A stretch of DNA of 64,000 nt from Hahellaceae bacterium. Its GTDB lineage: Bacteria; Pseudomonadota; Gammaproteobacteria; Pseudomonadales; Oleiphilaceae. Positions 1 through 7,246 of this stretch are shown piece after piece. Positions within the stretch are counted from its first letter, which is position 1. Each line of letters begins with the position of its first letter. The notes below the pieces were generated by a model. That model made no database searches. It saw only the letters and a list, made by a program, of their open reading frames with translations, and had not been told where the DNA came from. The stretch is taken from contig JADJWY010000009.1 in NCBI GenBank assembly GCA_016716085.1, positions 426,506 to 490,505 on the forward strand, written 5' to 3'. The position numbers and the translations under genes were made by a program.

Positions 1-523
1 TGAAACGCCCGTGCTATATGTCGGTAGCTTCAGCAAGACGCTGATGCCAGGTTTGCGTCTGGGTTATCTCGTGGTTCCCGATGGTCTGATCGACAACTTC
101 AGGCAAATGAAACGATTCACAAGCGGAGAAAGCCCCTTGCTGACTCAGGCCGTGACTGCCGAGTTTATGCAGGGAGGCCATTTTATCAGTCACTTGCGGA
201 AGATGCGCCACCACTACCATGGCAAGTGGCAGCGGTTTCATCACCTGCTGGAAACGCATTTCGCCGGGCGTCTGCAACCGGTTGCGGAAAGTGCGGGTAT
301 GCATTTGGTCGTCACGGGTGAAATAGATGATCTCGCGGTGGTTCAAGGGCTTTCCGAACTCGGAATTGGCAGTACCCCGCTGAGTGCTCACTACGTGGGT
401 AAGGCTCTACAGCATGGTCTGGTGCTGGGATTTGCAAATGCAGACGATGAAGCGATGGCGCGTTGCGTCGTGGCCCTGGGTAAGGTGCTAGGTGCTAAGT
501 CCGTTGATAGAGGAGAGACATAA
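1..523 (+). CDS. MocR/PdxR-like PLP-fold transcriptional regulator, C-terminal part (5' end outside window)
   Basis: The reading frame is open from base 2 and runs into the window from upstream, so only the last ~174 residues are present. The fragment carries the fold-type I aminotransferase signature SFSKTLMPGLRLGY, in which the lysine is the expected PLP Schiff-base residue. The rest matches the C-terminal aminotransferase-like domain of MocR regulators, where it binds PLP and an effector rather than catalysing turnover. The N-terminal winged helix that would separate a MocR regulator from a true aminotransferase lies outside the window, so a plain aminotransferase remains possible. The gene converges on the SDR gene, with a terminator hairpin between them. 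Confidence 0.75.
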   Translation, partial: ETPVLYVGSFSKTLMPGLRLGYLVVPDGLIDNFRQMKRFTSGESPLLTQAVTAEFMQGGHFISHLRKMRHHYHGKWQRFHHLLETHFAGRLQPVAESAGMHLVVTGEIDDLAVVQGLSELGIGSTPLSAHYVGKALQHGLVLGFANADDEAMARCVVALGKVLGAKSVDRGET

Positions 524-552
524 AAAAACCTCGCAACCGGGGAGCTGCGAGG
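522..552 (-). terminator. Rho-independent terminator for the SDR gene
   Basis: CCTCGCA (529-535) and TGCGAGG (546-552) form a 7-bp stem with a 10-base loop. The run of seven A at 522-528 becomes a U tract when read on the minus strand. It therefore ends transcripts of the SDR gene, whose stop codon is at 605. It overlaps the stop codon of the converging MocR-like gene. Confidence 0.8.
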
Positions 553-604
553 CCATCAATCGTTCAGCCCGGCCTGAATGGGCTGAATGTCCGAAAAAAT
601 CAGA

Positions 605-1576
605 TTACCAGTATATGCCGCTGGAGAGGCGTGCAAAGACGCGACCGGCCAGACTCAGTTCCTTTTCGCTGCCATCTTCATTTTTGGCATTGCTGTCCGG
701 GAACAGGCGGTAGGCCAGGTTTTGCACCCAATCAATGGAGCGCGGTGAAATGTCATACGCGATTTCGGCGAAGCTACCGAGCGGCGTAGTGACTTTCTTC
801 TGGTTGTTGGTGATCGGCTTAAGAACCAGTTGTGCGGCCTGGAAGGTATTCAGGGCCGGCACATGGTTGTAGAGCTTGGTCGGCGCAATCATCGCGGTTC
901 GGACCAGGGGCATGAACACGTTGGTCAGGTGGATGTTGTTGTGCGCCACTTCGGAGGCGATACAACGGCTGAAGGCATCCAGTGCCGCTTTACTGGCAAC
1001 GTAGGCCGAGAAGCGCGGTGCATTGGCCTGCACTCCGATACTGGAGACGTTGATGATGCGTCCGTAGTTGTGCTCGCGCATGCTGGGCAGCAGACCCAAA
1101 ACCAGTTGCACCGCGCCAAAATAATTGATGTCCATGGTGCGCTGGAAGTCGTGGAAACGCTCGGTTGAGTGGTGAATCGAGCGACGAATCGAGCGACCGG
1201 CATTGTTGATCAGGATATCCACCCGACCATGATCTGCCAGCACCTGTTTAACCAGCACCTCACATGCTTCGGGGGAGCTCAGATCGCAGGAGTAGATAAA
1301 ACATTCCCCGCCCAGTGCCTGAACTTCCTTCTGGGCTTCTTCCAGCTTTTCCATGCCGCGTGCCACCAGGATAACTTTACCGCCTGCCGCAGCCAGCTGA
1401 CGGGCGACCGCCAGACCGATGCCACTGCTTCCGCCAGTAATCATGGCCGTTTTGCCTTCAATTTCTTTTTTCAGTTTGCTCTGATTCAAATGGTTGCCGG
1501 AGCCAAGGAAGCGGCGGGCAAACGGGGTGTAGTAGTAAGGCAATTTTTCCTGAAGTGAGGCGGCGAGTTGTTTCAT
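605..1576 (-). CDS. SDR-family NAD(P)-dependent oxidoreductase (Acr1/FAR-like reductase type)
   Basis: A classical short-chain dehydrogenase of 323 residues. The Rossmann motif TGGSSGIG lies at residues 47-54, NNAG at 124-127, the catalytic serine at ~178, and YVASK with Tyr192/Lys196. The N-terminal stretch ahead of the Rossmann fold and the overall pattern resemble the reductase domain of fatty acyl-CoA reductases, so a long-chain acyl or aldehyde substrate is plausible but inferred. ATG 1576 was chosen over upstream starts because GGAG precedes it at suitable distance and an upstream start would run through the promoter and operators. It is divergent from a TetR gene and very likely repressed by it. 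Confidence 0.85.
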   Translation of the reverse strand: MKQLAASLQEKLPYYYTPFARRFLGSGNHLNQSKLKKEIEGKTAMITGGSSGIGLAVARQLAAAGGKVILVARGMEKLEEAQKEVQALGGECFIYSCDLSSPEACEVLVKQVLADHGRVDILINNAGRSIRRSIHHSTERFHDFQRTMDINYFGAVQLVLGLLPSMREHNYGRIINVSSIGVQANAPRFSAYVASKAALDAFSRCIASEVAHNNIHLTNVFMPLVRTAMIAPTKLYNHVPALNTFQAAQLVLKPITNNQKKVTTPLGSFAEIAYDISPRSIDWVQNLAYRLFPDSNAKNEDGSEKELSLAGRVFARLSSGIYW

Positions 1577-1611
1577 GCGATGAGCATCTCCATTGTTTGA
1601 TGATGAAACCA

Positions 1612-1629
1612 TGTTACCAGTGGGTAACA
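1612..1629. promoter_or_regulatory. Operator 1, inverted repeat GTTACC-N4-GGTAAC
   Basis: The palindrome TGTTACCAGTGGGTAACA has 7-bp arms around AGTG. It abuts the -10 hexamer of the SDR promoter on the downstream side. A near-identical palindrome with the same spacer length lies 54 bp away. The divergent TetR regulator is the natural candidate to bind both; that assignment is inferred. Confidence 0.7.
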
Positions 1630-1659
1630 ATAATAGAGAGCCCCCATTGCTTTTGTCAA
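1630..1659 (-). promoter_or_regulatory. Sigma70-like promoter of the SDR gene
   Basis: On the minus strand TTGACA (-35, 1659-1654) is followed after 18 bases by TATTAT (-10, 1635-1630). The hexamers are close to consensus. The promoter is clamped exactly between two GTTACC-N4-GGTAAC palindromes, one directly upstream of the -35 and one directly downstream of the -10. This geometry fits steric repression. Confidence 0.7.
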
Positions 1660-1665
1660 CGAATT

Positions 1666-1683
1666 TGTTACCATGGGGTAACA
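1666..1683. promoter_or_regulatory. Operator 2, inverted repeat GTTACC-N4-GGTAAC
   Basis: The palindrome TGTTACCATGGGGTAACA has the same 7-bp arms as operator 1, with ATGG as spacer. It sits immediately upstream of the SDR -35 hexamer. Its centre is 54 bp from that of operator 1, about five helical turns, so cooperative binding on one DNA face is possible. Confidence 0.7.
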
Positions 1684-1689
1684 TATATT

Positions 1690-1707
1690 TTTGAGTAGAT
1701 ACTCAAA
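1690..1707. promoter_or_regulatory. Third palindrome, TTTGAGTA-N2-TACTCAAA
   Basis: TTTGAGTAGATACTCAAA has perfect 8-bp arms separated by two bases. It lies between operator 2 and the TetR start at 1760. Its sequence is unrelated to the GTTACC palindromes, so it may be bound by a different regulator or serve the TetR promoter itself. Confidence 0.5.
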
Positions 1708-1759
1708 TTTTGATTTCAAGCCACCGGAGCGTGGGTCAAATCGGTTAGAGTGAGCCTAT

Positions 1760-2434
1760 ATGACAGAGAGTGCGGGCATGGAAAAACCATCACGAAACAA
1801 GGAACTGACCAAAGAGCGCATCATGACTGCGGTCGAAGAGATTCTGGCGCGTGAAGGTTATCAGGCACTGGGTATCAACCGGATTGCAAGGGATGCCGGT
1901 GTCGGCAAGGTGTTGATCTACCGCTATTTCGGTGGACTTGAAGGCGTGCTCGATGCCTATTCCGAAACGGATCGATTCTGGCCCAGTATCGAGGAAATTC
2001 GCGGGCTACCGACACCGGAGTTCGAGTTGCTGACTCTGCGCGAACGCATCAAGGTGGTGTTTCATAACTTCCGTCAAGCGCTTAAACGGCGTCCCCACAC
2101 GATTGCCATTTATGCCTGGGAAATGGTCGAGAAGAGCGATATCAGTAAGCAGTTAGTGGCGGTTCGAACCCAAAGCTCCATCAATCTCGTTAGGGAAATG
2201 CTCGGTGCCTCGCGCCCTTCATCGCGTAATTTTGAACATGAAATTACGGCCATGCTGGCCGCCGGATTGCTGCATCTGACCATCCGCGAGCATTTTGAGA
2301 CTCCCTTTGCGGGTCTCAAACTCCAGGAAGAAGAGACCTGGAATCGTCTGGAGGCCGCGCTGGATCAGATTTTCCATGGACTCGAAGTGCTGAAAGCGCA
2401 ACAACGTGCGCCTCAGACGCGATCTGCCAGCTAG
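1760..2434 (+). CDS. TetR/AcrR-family transcriptional repressor
   Basis: A 224-residue protein with the N-terminal TetR helix-turn-helix at residues ~15-60; INRIARDAGVGKVLIYRYFGG is the recognition part. The remaining ~165 residues form the helical ligand domain, which gives no clue to the ligand. It is divergent from the SDR gene, with about 180 bp containing three palindromes between them. The usual pattern is repression of the neighbour and of itself, relieved by a hydrophobic ligand. Fatty acyl-type ligands would fit the SDR type, but that is inference. The gene converges on the glutathione transferase with 9 bases between stop codons. Confidence 0.88.
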   Translation: MTESAGMEKPSRNKELTKERIMTAVEEILAREGYQALGINRIARDAGVGKVLIYRYFGGLEGVLDAYSETDRFWPSIEEIRGLPTPEFELLTLRERIKVVFHNFRQALKRRPHTIAIYAWEMVEKSDISKQLVAVRTQSSINLVREMLGASRPSSRNFEHEITAMLAAGLLHLTIREHFETPFAGLKLQEEETWNRLEAALDQIFHGLEVLKAQQRAPQTRSAS

Positions 2435-2443
2435 TCGCTGACC

Positions 2444-3145
2444 TTAATCGTTAAAGTATTCGGCCTTGATCCGTGCACAATAGGCCACCAGATTCGGGTG
2501 CGCTCGTGCGGCGATGGCCAATGGGGTATCCAGCGGTGGAACGATCAGGTTGGCGGCAAAGGCATAGGCCGTCGCGTCCACCTCGCTGATGCGATCCCCC
2601 ATTAAATACGGCTTGTCTGCCAGAAAGGTCGCCAGCGCGTCGATACCCTGCTTGCCCATGGCGTAGATCTCATCAGGGGTGTGACGACCTGTGCCCTGCG
2701 CATGCAATTGCTTTTTCATGCTTTCCTGAATCAGCTTGGGCACCAGGTTTTTGATCAGTGGCGGCAGATGTCCAAAAAACGCCTCACGTGTCGCAGGCCA
2801 ATAGCGCTCATCTACCCAGCGACTGTAAAGCGTCACCCAGTAAAGGTGCTCCTCCATCATGATCTTCATCGCGTGGGAGAGGGCTTTTTCTTCAGTTGAG
2901 AGATGCTGATTAAGATCCTTGCCATAAGTCTTGGTCAGGTACTGCACGATCAGGGTGCTGTCTGCCACCGAGGATTTGCCATCGGTGATGTAAGGCAGTT
3001 TGCCCTTCGGGGCTTTGCGAGGATCATGCATGATCTCGACGGTATACGGCAGACCAGCCAGCTTGAGGAAGGTCTCGACCTTCATGCAAAACGGACTGGC
3101 ATTGGGCAGATTGAACGTGGGTTTGAACTGGTACAGGGTAATCAT
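2444..3145 (-). CDS. Glutathione S-transferase family protein
   Basis: A 233-residue protein with an N-terminal thioredoxin-like domain (residues 1-77) and a C-terminal all-helical domain. SPFCMK near residue 16 occupies the active-site position. LPYI at ~51 and ADST at ~62 are the cis-proline and glutathione gamma-glutamyl binding motifs. It probably conjugates or reduces an electrophile with glutathione in the cytoplasm; the substrate is unknown. ATG 3145 was chosen because AAGGAGG precedes it by five bases. It reads away from the downstream toxin-antitoxin pair and could be co-transcribed with it only by read-through. Confidence 0.85.
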   Translation of the reverse strand: MITLYQFKPTFNLPNASPFCMKVETFLKLAGLPYTVEIMHDPRKAPKGKLPYITDGKSSVADSTLIVQYLTKTYGKDLNQHLSTEEKALSHAMKIMMEEHLYWVTLYSRWVDERYWPATREAFFGHLPPLIKNLVPKLIQESMKKQLHAQGTGRHTPDEIYAMGKQGIDALATFLADKPYLMGDRISEVDATAYAFAANLIVPPLDTPLAIAARAHPNLVAYCARIKAEYFND

Positions 3146-3213
3146 CTTGGCCTCCTTGTCAGGTGGTTTAGAGTGCCTGAAAGGAGCGGGGGAGGGCAAG
3201 GAGGCGAGAATCT

Positions 3214-3516
3214 TTATTCTATCCCCTGGATATCGCCTGGCTGTAAACCGCGGCGTTTATGAATGACAGCGAGTACTTCGATAAGCTGGTCTGGTTTTAT
3301 CTGATATAAAATACGATAAGAGTAGAGTGGAACTTCACGTAAAGCATCATCGTTCAGTTCGGGAACCTTGCGCCCCAGACGAGGCAATTCATCCAGCGCA
3401 ATTGTCTTACTGACAAATGCTTCAGCGACTCGCGTAGCGTAGAGGGGTGAATCCTGTGCGATATGGGAGTGAATCTGGCGCAGCTGAACCAACGCGTGAT
3501 CGGTCCACTTCACCAT
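3214..3516 (-). CDS. ParE/RelE-superfamily toxin
   Basis: A 100-residue protein with the ParE-like pattern: an N-terminal helix rich in HALVQLRQIHSHIA, a central LGRKVPEL segment, and a C-terminal block (EVPLYSYRILYQI, then IEVLAVIHKRR). ParE toxins poison DNA gyrase, whereas related RelE proteins cleave mRNA on the ribosome. The LGRxVPE form favours ParE. The start overlaps the upstream antitoxin by 7 bases, the usual translational coupling of such modules. Confidence 0.85.
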   Translation of the reverse strand: MVKWTDHALVQLRQIHSHIAQDSPLYATRVAEAFVSKTIALDELPRLGRKVPELNDDALREVPLYSYRILYQIKPDQLIEVLAVIHKRRGLQPGDIQGIE

Positions 3517-3695
3517 TTTTGAATGTCTTGAAGTATCTGCTCTGCGGGAGTGCTTTTGTCCTGCTTAGCGTCTTGCTGACCACGCCGAATATTTTCAAGC
3601 ACATATAACCGGTAAATGATCTCTTCCATATCGGTGCTCTCGGGTAGCCGCGCAATGGCGTCCAGAGCTTCCTGTTTCAGGGATTGAGGTTGCAT
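3510..3695 (-). CDS. Antitoxin of the ParE-like module
   Basis: A 61-residue, mostly helical protein encoded first in the operon and overlapping the toxin by 7 bases. Sequence such as SLKQEALDAIARLPESTDMEEIIYRLYVLENI resembles the small antitoxins partnered with ParE/RelE toxins. No clear ribbon-helix-helix is visible, so identification rests on position, size and overlap. It should bind and neutralise the toxin and probably repress the operon. Confidence 0.75.
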   Translation of the reverse strand: MQPQSLKQEALDAIARLPESTDMEEIIYRLYVLENIRRGQQDAKQDKSTPAEQILQDIQKW

Positions 3696-3762
3696 ATAGT
3701 GACTCCGTAACGTTTGGGCTCCTGAGTGTTCCAGAAACCCCGTTAATTATACTACAGCGTGA

Positions 3763-4599
3763 TTGGTCCTAGCCAACCACCGGGTCTACGACCCGCTGAT
3801 CGCCCGCTTCGTCAGCCCCGACCCGTTTATTCAGTCACCCTATCGCAGCCAGAGCTATAACCGCTATAGCTATGTGTGGAACAACCCGACTGGGGCGACG
3901 GATCCGAGTGGCTATTTCCTGGAGGCAGTTGCGGTCGAAATCCCCTCCTTCTTGATGGGGCTGTATTCCTTCAACGACAACTTCAAGAACGGAAACTATC
4001 TAGCGGCCTCAGTTGATGGCGTCGGCATGATCGGCGATATGATCGCTGCAGCCTTGCCAGTCCCCGGCGGATTCGGCTATGCGATTGCTGCCAGCCGGGC
4101 GGGGATGCGGAATGTTGACGTCGCGATGGATATTAGCCATCTTGTGGATAATTATGTTGTTGCAAACAAAGTTAGTCCATGTGCTCAAGTATTACAGGCA
4201 AGGCAACGGCAGGCTTTAATGCTTGAAGACAATGTTGGATTCAATATCAGTCCAACGGCGTGGGACAGCTATCCAACTATTGGTAGAAATGGAACATTCA
4301 TTTCTGACAGGCAAGGGATTACTGACATAATCGGCGATTTTTCCGGGCAATCACAGTTGACTCTTGATAAGGCTAAAGTTCTTCAGCTTGAAGAAGCGTT
4401 TGGCCTCGAAAGAGGGGCGCTACAAGAAGGGTTTAAGATTAGGCAAGTCGATAATGTTGTTGATCGTATGACCAGAAGCCCGATGGAAGGAAACCAATAT
4501 TTCTTGGGGCCCGGTAATCATTTGCCAGGCGGAGCGCCAGAGATGGTGATCGATCCTATTCCAACTGTAGATACCAAAGGTGTGACAACCTTGTTGTAG
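3763..4599 (+). CDS. Rhs-family C-terminal tip, 5'-truncated orphan toxin fragment
   Basis: The frame opens with the conserved end of an Rhs core (RVYDPLIARFVSPDP, then NRYSYVWNNPTGATDPSGY) and continues into a variable tip of ~225 residues. The thousands of bases coding for the Rhs shell are absent. The only starts are a TTG at 3763 with no good ribosome site, so expression as it stands is doubtful. The tip becomes clearly AT-richer from about base 4130, typical of horizontally exchanged toxin cassettes. A hydrophobic glycine-rich stretch after the core may be a pre-toxin transmembrane region. I do not recognise the toxin fold. The gene is followed after 11 bases by a small gene likely encoding its immunity protein. 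Confidence 0.75.
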   Translation: MVLANHRVYDPLIARFVSPDPFIQSPYRSQSYNRYSYVWNNPTGATDPSGYFLEAVAVEIPSFLMGLYSFNDNFKNGNYLAASVDGVGMIGDMIAAALPVPGGFGYAIAASRAGMRNVDVAMDISHLVDNYVVANKVSPCAQVLQARQRQALMLEDNVGFNISPTAWDSYPTIGRNGTFISDRQGITDIIGDFSGQSQLTLDKAKVLQLEEAFGLERGALQEGFKIRQVDNVVDRMTRSPMEGNQYFLGPGNHLPGGAPEMVIDPIPTVDTKGVTTLL

Positions 4600-4610
4600 G
4601 TGTTAGTCAA

Positions 4611-4943
4611 ATGAGCGAAGAATTAGTCAAAGCATTCGTAACCAAAGCAGACGGCAAGGTTGTTCGTGTAAAGTTGATAGACTGCTTGTTTCAAAATGAG
4701 CTGGCTAATTTGGGGTTCGTATACGATTCGGATTTATCGGAGTACACTTTTTCAGTATCAGGAAATCAAGAAAAAGCAGAGCTATTCGATAAATTGCGAA
4801 TTCTGGAAGTGAGTTTTTCTGGTGGTAAAGAGTGGTGTCCTGCAGAAGTTTTTGAGTATCTGAGGGAAACGGGACTATTGAGTGGCAACTTTAAGAAAAT
4901 TAGCTGGAGTGGTCCAGGAGATTATCACCTGACAGTTGATTAG
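4611..4943 (+). CDS. Putative immunity protein for the Rhs tip
   Basis: A 110-residue soluble, fairly acidic protein without signal peptide or membrane segment, read 11 bases after the Rhs tip. Base composition is as AT-rich as the tip, unlike the flanking genes. In Rhs/polymorphic toxin loci the gene directly behind the tip encodes the cognate immunity protein; that role is inferred from position and composition. I recognise no family. The 94 bases after it contain an AAGGAGG-like motif near 4961 without a usable start codon, possibly a remnant of another cassette. Confidence 0.6.
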   Translation: MSEELVKAFVTKADGKVVRVKLIDCLFQNELANLGFVYDSDLSEYTFSVSGNQEKAELFDKLRILEVSFSGGKEWCPAEVFEYLRETGLLSGNFKKISWSGPGDYHLTVD

Positions 4944-5037
4944 TTTTTACAAACAGTACAAGGAGGAAATATCAACGGAAGCGAATGCGCGCTCGGTATA
5001 CATCGCAGAGAGAGTGGAGAGTGTTCAATATTCTATG

Positions 5038-5415
5038 TCACTCCACCCCCTTCATCGCCTCCGCATAAACCTGCGTCCACTCTGCTTCGCTTAACTGACC
5101 GCGAATCTGAAAGCGGTAGTCCAGCATGGCTTTGTGTGCGGCAGCGCGTTCTGAATCCAGGGCATCCAGAGGGCCGGTAAATTCAGACACAGTGGCCGAT
5201 CGATTGGCGTTGACGGTGAACAGTGTTTCCTTGGTTTTGGCTACTGCGGCCTGGTCATCCTGATCCAGTTTGAGCATGGCGGTGTTGATTTCTTGCAGTT
5301 GGGATACTCTGGCATCGTCCTTCAGGATCGCTTCGAGGGCATCCGCGATATCGATCACGCTGGATTGTGCAGAGGATTGGGAAAACAGGTAGTAAAAAAG
5401 CATGGCCCATAGCAT
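5038..5415 (-). CDS. Small exported protein of unknown function
   Basis: A 125-residue protein with a short N-terminal hydrophobic signal (MLWAMLFYYLFSQSSAQSS, cleavage plausible after SAQS). The mature part is helical and charged. It follows a lipoprotein gene by 14 bases on the same strand, so the two form an operon. Both have helix-rich mature parts of ~110-120 residues and may act together in the envelope. I recognise no family. Confidence 0.6.
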   Translation of the reverse strand: MLWAMLFYYLFSQSSAQSSVIDIADALEAILKDDARVSQLQEINTAMLKLDQDDQAAVAKTKETLFTVNANRSATVSEFTGPLDALDSERAAAHKAMLDYRFQIRGQLSEAEWTQVYAEAMKGVE

Positions 5416-5429
5416 GTGTGATGGCTCCT

Positions 5430-5858
5430 TCAGGATTTAAACACGGCGAGATCGCGGGCGGTGATGGCCTTCCATTCCGCATCGGTGGCGAGGTTAGCCA
5501 GGGCCATGCGTACATTCAGTAGCTTATCTCGGTAGGTCTTGCGGATGCTGGCAATCTGGTTGCCTAGCGTTTCCAGCTCCTCGCGTGTTGCGTCATACCG
5601 TAAGGTCAGCGCTGCTTCGGATTTTCGCAACGTCATGAGTTGCTCAATGCCGACCTTCAACTCTGATTCAGCCTCATCCACCAGCTGCACCATTTGGTCT
5701 CGTCGGGCCGGTTCAGTGACGACGCTGTTAAGGGTGACACGCAGATCTTCCAGGGTGGCACCCAGAAATGCGGTTGCACTTTTGGGCGGTTCATGGGTGC
5801 AGGCGACCAAAAGCCCGATCAGCAGGATTAAGGTAGTGCGCCACGTAATTCTAATCAT
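5430..5858 (-). CDS. Putative lipoprotein with coiled-coil mature part
   Basis: A 142-residue protein with a clear lipoprotein signal: hydrophobic core, then the lipobox LLVAC with the acylated cysteine at residue 20. The remaining ~120 residues are strongly helical with heptad-like stretches (QLVDEAESELKVGIEQL and LRYDATREELETLGNQI). It should sit on the periplasmic face of the inner or outer membrane. It is the first gene of a two-gene operon with the small exported protein at 5038-5415. Function unknown. Confidence 0.7.
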   Translation of the reverse strand: MIRITWRTTLILLIGLLVACTHEPPKSATAFLGATLEDLRVTLNSVVTEPARRDQMVQLVDEAESELKVGIEQLMTLRKSEAALTLRYDATREELETLGNQIASIRKTYRDKLLNVRMALANLATDAEWKAITARDLAVFKS

Positions 5859-5932
5859 GGAAGGCTTCCGTCAGTGGGTCATCGTTTTTATCGTTACAGC
5901 ATGGTATGCCAAGAGGGGGCTTGCAAGTCCAT

Positions 5933-6496
5933 TTAAGGGAGAAGGGTGTCATTCAGCGTTTTGGGGTAAGCCAGGATGCGTTGCAGCAGCCTCTGAAAGG
6001 TCTCCTGATCGGTATCGGGGCGGTCGCTCGGTGGGCACTCGACGGGCAGCGCGGCCGCTTCAATAATCATCAGGTTGTCGGCCAACCCAAACGATTCAAT
6101 CAGGTAACCCTGTTCGTCACGGGGGCTGAATCCATTTGCTGCCGAAGCCGCCAGAACGCGGTGTTCATACAAGGCGGCGCGATTGGAATACAAAAAAATC
6201 GGCTTCTGCAGCGCGGCGAAAAAACCGACTTCAAAGGCTGTTCCCGGGTCCATGCCCGGTCCGCGAAAAGGGGTGATATTGGCAATGATGGCATCGGCAT
6301 GACGCATGAAGTCGAGATTACCCTGGTAAATGCGGTGTGACAGATCACGCCCTTGAAGGCCCGACACTTCATTATCCAGTGGAAACAAGCCCACCAACCC
6401 GAGTGACTGGCACAACGCCTGTTTCTGACGACCCATTTCGGCGGCATTGGGGTAAAAGACATCCGGGCCAGCGAGGTAGAGGGTTTTGATGGGCAA
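5933..6496 (-). CDS. Nucleoside 2-deoxyribosyltransferase family protein
   Basis: A 187-residue protein with the family hallmarks. AGPDVFYP near the N-terminus and ANITPFRGPGMDPGTAFEVGFF at ~72-93 hold the substrate-binding Asp and the nucleophilic Glu. NLM and the C-terminal segment complete the fold. Members exchange the base of 2'-deoxynucleosides or hydrolyse deoxynucleotides in salvage or nucleotide-pool cleaning. The exact substrate cannot be read from sequence. It stands on the same strand as the PIN/RHH pair upstream, 20 bases from the PIN stop, so co-transcription is possible. Confidence 0.85.
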   Translation of the reverse strand: MPIKTLYLAGPDVFYPNAAEMGRQKQALCQSLGLVGLFPLDNEVSGLQGRDLSHRIYQGNLDFMRHADAIIANITPFRGPGMDPGTAFEVGFFAALQKPIFLYSNRAALYEHRVLAASAANGFSPRDEQGYLIESFGLADNLMIIEAAALPVECPPSDRPDTDQETFQRLLQRILAYPKTLNDTLLP

Positions 6497-6516
6497 GGGG
6501 GCTCGTCTCTCGTTAC

Positions 6517-6942
6517 TTACCTGGGCTGAACTCTAATTGCAATCGAACAAAAGTCGGACGCGGTCACAATTCGTGTGCGAGCGATCGAGCCTCTTTGAAG
6601 TAAGCCTGATCGCTTATCGCCCGTAACCAGAAAGTCTGCCTGCCCTGCCAACGCCATCGCCAGTAAAAAGGCGTCATCAGGGTCATCTGCTTCTTCTGAT
6701 ATCGTCAACGGATCGAGCACGATAGCTCTTTGTAAGTTGTTGATCATGGTCCCCACTTTTGCTGGCTGCAGAATCGCCTTTAGCTTGGGATAATGGCTTG
6801 CTCGCCTGATTTCTTCCAGCTGGATCCTTGACGTAACTATTTCAAAATGGGCTGCCCTCCATGCTCGGTATATCCGGTCAGGAGCACCGTGTGGAGAGAT
6901 CAGTGCACTAAATAGAATATTGGTATCCAGCACGACCCGCAT
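6517..6942 (-). CDS. PIN-domain toxin (putative toxin-antitoxin ribonuclease)
   Basis: A 141-residue PIN domain of the COG1569-like group. The acidic metal-binding residues are visible: Asp6 in VLDTNI, Glu43/44, Asp90 in DDPDDAF and Asp109 in VTGDK. PIN toxins are Mg-dependent ribonucleases that cut tRNA or rRNA. The ATG at 6942 overlaps the last base of the upstream antitoxin stop codon, so the two are translationally coupled. All catalytic residues are intact. Confidence 0.85.
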   Translation of the reverse strand: MRVVLDTNILFSALISPHGAPDRIYRAWRAAHFEIVTSRIQLEEIRRASHYPKLKAILQPAKVGTMINNLQRAIVLDPLTISEEADDPDDAFLLAMALAGQADFLVTGDKRSGLLQRGSIARTRIVTASDFCSIAIRVQPR

Positions 6943-7181
6943 CAGCGACTACGTGCCCAATCTAACGCTTCTGCCACCATAGACGACAGCTCGGTTTCGT
7001 CAATCGCCTGATTTGCAGACTTCGCTTGTTCTGCCGTCAGTTCAAGGATATGAGATCGCACAGCCTCTTCTATAAATCGCGATAGATCCCCTTTCTTTCC
7101 GGCACCCTGACTGGCAAGAAACATGCGGAGCGATTGGTCGGTATCTGCTGAGACTGCAACATTCCAGCGTACAGTATTCAT
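6942..7181 (-). CDS. Ribbon-helix-helix-like antitoxin of the PIN module
   Basis: A 79-residue protein beginning MNTVRWNVAVSADTD, a beta-strand followed by helices as in RHH antitoxins (RMFLASQGAGKKGDLSRFIEEAVRS across two helices). The C-terminal tail is helical and would wrap the PIN toxin. ATG 7181 is preferred because upstream frame extension would run through a 46-bp inverted repeat and into the end of the GNAT gene. RHH antitoxins repress their own operon. The inverted repeat ten bases upstream is the obvious operator candidate. Confidence 0.75.
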   Translation of the reverse strand: MNTVRWNVAVSADTDQSLRMFLASQGAGKKGDLSRFIEEAVRSHILELTAEQAKSANQAIDETELSSMVAEALDWARSR

Positions 7182-7190
7182 ATAAAAGCC

Positions 7191-7236
7191 CAGAAAAATA
7201 TCGGTGTATATGTGTTTATACGCCGATATTTTTCTG
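7191..7236. repeat. 46-bp inverted repeat upstream of the RHH/PIN operon
   Basis: Two 20-base arms (7191-7210 and 7217-7236) match in 19 of 20 positions around the spacer TGTGTT. The stem includes AAAAATATCGG/CCGATATTTTT. It fills the gap between the GNAT stop (7247) and the antitoxin start (7181). It may act as operator for the RHH antitoxin, as a bidirectional terminator (A/T runs lie on both arms), or both. Confidence 0.75.
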
Positions 7237-7246
7237 CGTGCAAGAC

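Noticed and set aside
830..1558. Plus-strand open frames opposite the SDR gene
   Set aside because: They mirror codon usage of the real gene on the other strand, have no ribosome sites and no recognisable domains.
4955..5037. AAGGAGG-like ribosome site after the putative immunity gene
   Set aside because: No start codon lies at suitable distance and no frame of useful length follows. At best it is debris from another Rhs cassette.
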